Assembly: GCF_000255705.1 (NCBI RefSeq)
Contig: NZ_JH636447.1
Coordinates: 225,022-260,834 of the forward strand
Reading direction: 5' to 3'
DNA length: 35,813 bases
DNA from: Zavarzinella formosa DSM 19928
Lineage (GTDB): Bacteria > Planctomycetota > Planctomycetia > Gemmatales > Gemmataceae
Shown here one piece after another: positions 31,712 to 35,813 of the stretch; position 1 is the stretch's first letter; the number at the start of each line of letters is the position of its first letter. The position numbers and the translations under genes are program-made. The notes under the pieces were generated by a model. It saw only the letters and a program-made list of their open reading frames with translations. It did not search any database and had not been told where the DNA came from.

Positions 31712-34384
31712 TCAATGTCCGGGCATTCGGAACGAAGACCGCTGATTGCTCATCGCCCGCAGTGGTTTCGCATTCATGCGGGCGTTAGTTCGGCTTGCCG
31801 GTTTTGTCATCGAAGCCGTGTCGCCGTTGATACGAGCCGGTATTCGCATCCGGGCCAGCGTGGCGATGGCGGCTTTTGTTTCCGGGGCGGCGGGCATGCC
31901 GGCGCCGAGTGTTTCAACCAGTCGGCGGGCCTCGCGGGTGTTTGTTTCTTCCAGCGCGGCCAATGCCCGCAGAAACCGCAGCGTTTGATTGTTCGGAACA
32001 GGGCCGGTCAGTCGGGCGGTCAGTTGCTCCAAGCGTTCTCGTTTTTCAGCGGAACAAACCTTTCGCCGTTCGGCGGTTAACAAGCTCAGTGCTCCGATGC
32101 CATATTGCTCCAACCGTCGCAAGGCGGCCGCCCGGACGCGAAATTCCTGATGATCCAGCGCGGCCATCAACCCTTTCCACTCCGTCGCCGATGGCGGGGC
32201 GATTGGCCGCAGGCGTTGGCGCAAGAAGGGAATCAGGGTGTCCTCCGGCGACTCGGCCAGTTTCCAAATCGCGGCATAGGCCGCCGGTCCTTCCCCGGCC
32301 AAATCATCCCACCACTTGGCCAAGTCGGCCTCGGCGTGCGTGTCGCTTAATTGCGGAAACCGGCACGCGGACAGATCCCAAGTGAGGGCCGTGCCATCAT
32401 CGAACGAGGTCATCGCCATGTCCCGGCCGAGAAAGCCGTTGAATATCCGGCGTCCAAGCCCGTGGTTCGGCGCCCCGTAACTCGATTTGGGCAATGTCCA
32501 CGTTTTGAGTTCCTGATTGGTGGCCAGATCAACCGCCCGCATCCGGTTGCCTTCCAAAATAACACCCATCCGCCCGCGAATATGAACGCTCGCATGACAC
32601 TCCGCGTCCAAGTAATCCGAGGCAACATAGGCGGACATGACACTGCCGGACGTGGCTTCCAGAATGTCAAAATGGCGCTTTCCATGCTCCGATAGTTCGT
32701 CCGGTGAAAACACGAGCCATCGGCCATCTTTGGAACCGTCAAACACCTCGCCAAATAATCGCAGACGTTCTTTCCCGGTCCGAAGGCCGGTGATGCGACA
32801 CTCCTTGTCATTGCGATTGAAAAAGACCGCCGACTCGTTGTCCGGCAAGATGCTGTCAAACATGAATTTTTCATCACCACCAATGCCATCAATCGTCGCC
32901 CGGTCTTTCAGGCGGCCGGTCGTTGTGTCGAACATTTCAAATCTTGTCAGTCGGTCATTTTTTTCGTCGTTGCCGAAAGACACGAGTGATCGGCCGTCCG
33001 GAGTGAGACGCAAGACACCACGAGCGCCCTCTAAGGCGTCGGCCGGCATGGGGATGCGCCGTCCGGTCTTTGTGTCCCACTTCCGGATTTCCTTATGGAG
33101 AGTAACAGCAATGACCGCGCGGCTGTCGCCCGAAAAGACGATGTCTTCAAGCCGGTCGCAAGGTTCGGTCAAGGTGCGGGCCAGACGGGCGGATCGTGAA
33201 TCCCACAGTTCCAACGCGCCATCCCTGATATTCTGAACGGCCAGCCACCGCCCGTCCGGGGACACGGCCGCTTCCGCGAACTCCGTTTCCGCGTCCTCGT
33301 TGCCAACGGCCTTGCCGGTGGCGACATCCCGGACAAAGAGCCGGGGGCCGGTTTTGAGAATCAGCCGGGCGCCGTCCGGCGTGAACCGGCACACGGTGCC
33401 GTTGCCATGCCAATCGGCGCCGCCTTGCATTTGCCGGATCACCCGGCCGGTGCGGGCATCGAAGACGACCGTTTCTTTTTCTTCCGAAAGAGCCAGTCGC
33501 CGACCGTCCGGCGAGGCCGTGAGGAATGCGTACAAGGCATTCCTCGACACCGTTGAGGAATACTTCATTTTCCCGGAAGCGATGTCGAACACTCTCAGCA
33601 CATAACCCGTTTCATGACGGTTGTCCTCAAGGCGTTCGACAAAGGCCAGTTTGTCCGTTGTCGGCAGGAAGGCGACCGACACAGCCCGAGCCTCGCGGGC
33701 AAACAGCTCTTCACCGGTGTCGGTCGCCATCGCGACAACCCGGCCGGTGTCTCCCCCGCCGACGGCCAGCCGGCGGCCATCCGGGCTGAAAGTCATCACC
33801 AATTTTGGGGGAGGCCATTCCATTTCCTGTCGGCCAGAGGCCAGCATAAATAGCGTCATGCGATTGGTTTTCACATCGATCAAAATGAATCGGTTTGACG
33901 AGCCGCCGATGGCGACCCTCCGTCCGTCGGCGGAGATCACCAGGCAATTGATATCTGAAACATCTGTCTTTCGGATGGGAAATATCGCGGACATATGACC
34001 GCTGCCCGTGTCGATGATTTCCAATGTCCGGTCGTAGAGGCCCGACAGGATCGCCGCCACTTTCCCGTCCGCAGACAGTGTCGGGCGATACTGCCCTTCC
34101 TTTGCTATTGAAACCAGACTGGTCTGCTTTCCCGTGTTCAAATCCCATCGTCGAATGGTTCCGTCATCTCCGCCGGTCACCGCCGTCGTCCCGTCGTCGA
34201 GGACGACAAAATCCCACAATTGCGGATGCCGCAATCGCAGCGACCCGAACCGCCGGACCGCCCCCTCCGGGAGGGTGTCGCCATATTGGTCCACTTGACG
34301 GGGAACCGGCCCCGCTTCGGGCGCCTGGGCGGCCAGCGGAGACGATGCCAGCAGCAGAAGAAGGAATTGTGAACAAAACTTCAT
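31712..34384 (-). CDS. Secreted WD40 beta-propeller protein with helical tail
   Basis: An 890-residue exported protein. The signal peptide is MKFCSQFLLLLLASSPLAAQ; the start at 34384 has GAGG 7 bases upstream and is preferred over an ATG at 34486 that lacks a signal. Residues about 45-678 form degenerate WD40/PQQ-like blades, each with S-x-D-G-R-x-L-A or D-L-x-T-G-K turns (G-G-D-D-G-T-I-R-R-W-D; FSPDGRRLAVGGGDTGRVVA; I-R-K-W-D-T-K-T-G-R-R). Residues 679-890 are helical and HEAT-like (AAIWKLAESPEDTLIPFLRQ; L-D-H-Q-E-F-R-V-R-A-A-A-L-R-R-L-E), a tail common to WD40 proteins of Gemmata-type planctomycetes. It is probably a protein-binding scaffold at the cell envelope; ligand unknown. The extreme C-terminus (about 30 residues) is basic. 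Confidence 0.85.
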   Translation of the reverse strand: MKFCSQFLLLLLASSPLAAQAPEAGPVPRQVDQYGDTLPEGAVRRFGSLRLRHPQLWDFVVLDDGTTAVTGGDDGTIRRWDLNTGKQTSLVSIAKEGQYRPTLSADGKVAAILSGLYDRTLEIIDTGSGHMSAIFPIRKTDVSDINCLVISADGRRVAIGGSSNRFILIDVKTNRMTLFMLASGRQEMEWPPPKLVMTFSPDGRRLAVGGGDTGRVVAMATDTGEELFAREARAVSVAFLPTTDKLAFVERLEDNRHETGYVLRVFDIASGKMKYSSTVSRNALYAFLTASPDGRRLALSEEKETVVFDARTGRVIRQMQGGADWHGNGTVCRFTPDGARLILKTGPRLFVRDVATGKAVGNEDAETEFAEAAVSPDGRWLAVQNIRDGALELWDSRSARLARTLTEPCDRLEDIVFSGDSRAVIAVTLHKEIRKWDTKTGRRIPMPADALEGARGVLRLTPDGRSLVSFGNDEKNDRLTRFEMFDTTTGRLKDRATIDGIGGDEKFMFDSILPDNESAVFFNRNDKECRITGLRTGKERLRLFGEVFDGSKDGRWLVFSPDELSEHGKRHFDILEATSGSVMSAYVASDYLDAECHASVHIRGRMGVILEGNRMRAVDLATNQELKTWTLPKSSYGAPNHGLGRRIFNGFLGRDMAMTSFDDGTALTWDLSACRFPQLSDTHAEADLAKWWDDLAGEGPAAYAAIWKLAESPEDTLIPFLRQRLRPIAPPSATEWKGLMAALDHQEFRVRAAALRRLEQYGIGALSLLTAERRKVCSAEKRERLEQLTARLTGPVPNNQTLRFLRALAALEETNTREARRLVETLGAGMPAAPETKAAIATLARMRIPARINGDTASMTKPASRTNARMNAKPLRAMSNQRSSFRMPGH

Positions 34385-34638
34385 TCGGCGCCTCGAAGAA
34401 GACCCGGCCTTTTGTAACGCGGCGGAACAGTGGAATGTGAGCTGATTTTCCCGCAAAAAACGAGCCGAAAACAGATGGCCCCTCATCTGTCGAAGATGCT
34501 TTTCGACATCGGTTCTTTCGCATTCCCGGTGAAGAAAGCATATCTCATTTCGTTTCCTGTCGTGTCACATTCAAGCCGTATCATTTCCCGAGTCGGCGGG
34601 GTTCAAGGGGCGCTTCACCCCGGAGAGAGCCGTTAAAC

Positions 34639-35813
34639 ATGCACGTGATTCTGGCGACGGTGGGCACCGACGGAGATATCTTTCCGCACCTTGGGCTGGC
34701 GGCCTTGCTCCGTTCCCGCGGCCACCGGGTCACGCTGGCCGCCCCGGAGCCATACCGGAGCCGGGCGCTCGCCATCGACATCGAGTTTCAGCCTCTCGTG
34801 ACAAACGACGAAGTGAGGCGAATGCTGGCCAACCCGGACCTCTGGCATTCGCATCGCAGCGGCCCGACGATGGCCCGGTGGGGCGGCGTCATGATCTCCC
34901 GGCAGTATGAGACGCTCGCCGCCCTGGCCCGAGAACCGGGGGCCGTCATCGTTTCCAATCCCGGTGTGTTTGCCGGCCGTTTGGTTCAGGAGAAACTGGG
35001 TTGCCCGATGGCCACTCTCCTCCTCCAGCCCGGCCTCGTGCAGAGCAGCACGGCCCCGCCCGAATTATCAGGGGGCCTCACCATCCCGCCGTGGCTCCCG
35101 CATTCGCTCCGCAAATTCTACTGGCTCGGGGTGGACGCCGCCGGTTACATGACCATCGGCCCATTTATCAATCGAGTCCGCTCACGGCTCGGCCTGCGCC
35201 CGATTCGGCGGGTGTTTCGCTGGTGGATGTCCCCGGACTTGGTGATCGGCCTGTTTCCCTCGTGGTATGCCCCCCCGCAACCGGACTGGCCGCCCCAGAT
35301 GCGTCTCGCCGGATTCGGCCGGTTCGACGGAGCAAAGATGGAATTGCCCGAGGATGTGCGGAGGTTCTGCGAAGCGGGACCGCCGCCGATCGCCTTCACG
35401 CTTGGCACAGGAATGACACACGCGGCCGGGTTCTTTCGGGCGGCCGCCGGCGCGTGTCAGGCGTTGGGAGTGCGGGGGGTCTTCCTGTCAAAGTATCCCG
35501 AGGTGATTCCTCCCTCCCTGCCCGCGACGATCTTCCATTGCAAGTTCGCTCCGTTCCGAAGCATCCTGCCGCTGTGCGCGGCGGTGGTCCACCACGGCGG
35601 CATCGGAACGACCGCGTCGGCGTTGGAGGCAGGCTGCCCGCAACTCGTCCTGCCAATGGCCTGGGACCAGCCGGACAACGCGGCCCGCATCGCCAAGTTA
35701 GGAGTGGGCGCCTCGCTGGGACCGCGCCAACGAAGCGTGGGTGACCTGGCCGGGGCGCTCGGCCGGCTGATGACGCCCGAAGTCCGTGACCGGTGCAAGA
35801 CCGTGGCGATCCA
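34639..35813 (+). CDS. GT1/GT28-type glycosyltransferase, C-terminus cut
   Basis: A glycosyltransferase of the MGT/UDP-glucuronosyltransferase-like GT-B group, open for 391 codons to the window end. The N-terminus M-H-V-I-L-A-T-V-G-T-D-G-D-I-F-P-H-L-G-L is the acceptor domain with the usual G-x-x-G-D-x-x-P-x-L motif. The donor domain shows F-T-L-G-T-G-M and the nucleotide-sugar motif H-H-G-G-I-G-T-T-A-S-A-L-E-A-G-C-P-Q followed by W-D-Q-P-D-N-A. Such enzymes decorate lipids, sterols, or small natural products. The start at 34639 has GGAGAG about 10 bases upstream. In the 254-base gap before it (34385-34638) no clear promoter was seen. Only the very end is likely missing, since the family is usually about 400-450 residues. 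Confidence 0.87.
   Translation, partial: MHVILATVGTDGDIFPHLGLAALLRSRGHRVTLAAPEPYRSRALAIDIEFQPLVTNDEVRRMLANPDLWHSHRSGPTMARWGGVMISRQYETLAALAREPGAVIVSNPGVFAGRLVQEKLGCPMATLLLQPGLVQSSTAPPELSGGLTIPPWLPHSLRKFYWLGVDAAGYMTIGPFINRVRSRLGLRPIRRVFRWWMSPDLVIGLFPSWYAPPQPDWPPQMRLAGFGRFDGAKMELPEDVRRFCEAGPPPIAFTLGTGMTHAAGFFRAAAGACQALGVRGVFLSKYPEVIPPSLPATIFHCKFAPFRSILPLCAAVVHHGGIGTTASALEAGCPQLVLPMAWDQPDNAARIAKLGVGASLGPRQRSVGDLAGALGRLMTPEVRDRCKTVAI

Noticed and set aside
31399-31745. Short plus-strand frames in the gap after the histidine kinase.
   Set aside because: They overlap one another in different frames, have no ribosome site and read as random basic sequence.

Overview
The window is GC-rich and looks like a chromosomal segment of a planctomycete, most likely the Gemmataceae. 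The main evidence is the gene content: a PSCyt1-DUF1549-DUF1553 protein paired with a Tat-exported DUF1501 protein, an ECF sigma factor coupled to a FecR/LamG-type membrane protein, a secreted protein with four LTxxQ-like motifs, a WD40 protein with the helical C-terminal tail common in Gemmata-like genomes, and bacterial tetrahydromethanopterin genes. The taxon is inferred from these families; no rRNA or marker gene is present.

Layout. 1-2 kb: the start of a putative lipoprotein gene (minus), a Cys-rich secreted protein that probably has an outer-membrane barrel (plus), and a 214-bp inverted-repeat element. 2-10.5 kb (minus): a polymorphic-toxin module in the order VgrG, TPR protein, PAAR-like/RHS protein ending in a YwqJ-like C-A-E deaminase toxin, and SUKH-3 immunity protein. 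10.9-16 kb: an LTxxQ periplasmic protein (minus), then KDPG aldolase, aminodeoxychorismate synthase I (pabB), a DUF447 protein and beta-RFAP synthase (plus). PabB leads to 4-aminobenzoate, which is the substrate of beta-RFAP synthase, so these genes fit folate/methanopterin supply. 16-18 kb: a GT4 glycosyltransferase (minus) and dCTP deaminase (plus). 18-24.6 kb (minus): ECF sigma, FecR/LamG membrane protein, PSCyt1-DUF1549-DUF1553 protein and DUF1501 protein. 25-27.8 kb: CorA transporter (minus), then ECF sigma, anti-sigma and a secreted protein (plus). 28-31.4 kb: two small conserved proteins and a hybrid histidine kinase. 31.7-35.8 kb: a WD40 protein (minus) and a glycosyltransferase (plus) cut by the window end.

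The most striking non-coding feature is that many intergenic gaps hold long, near-perfect inverted repeats of several sequence families that look unrelated. One family occurs four times, and its arms differ in a paired (compensatory) way, so the palindrome is kept while the sequence changes. Two of those copies also share longer outer inverted ends, like a small MITE. Gene pairs are often translationally coupled through ATGA overlaps (VgrG-module TPR/RHS, DUF447/mptG, sigma/FecR, sigma/anti-sigma).

I see no rRNA, tRNA, CRISPR array, transposase or phage gene.
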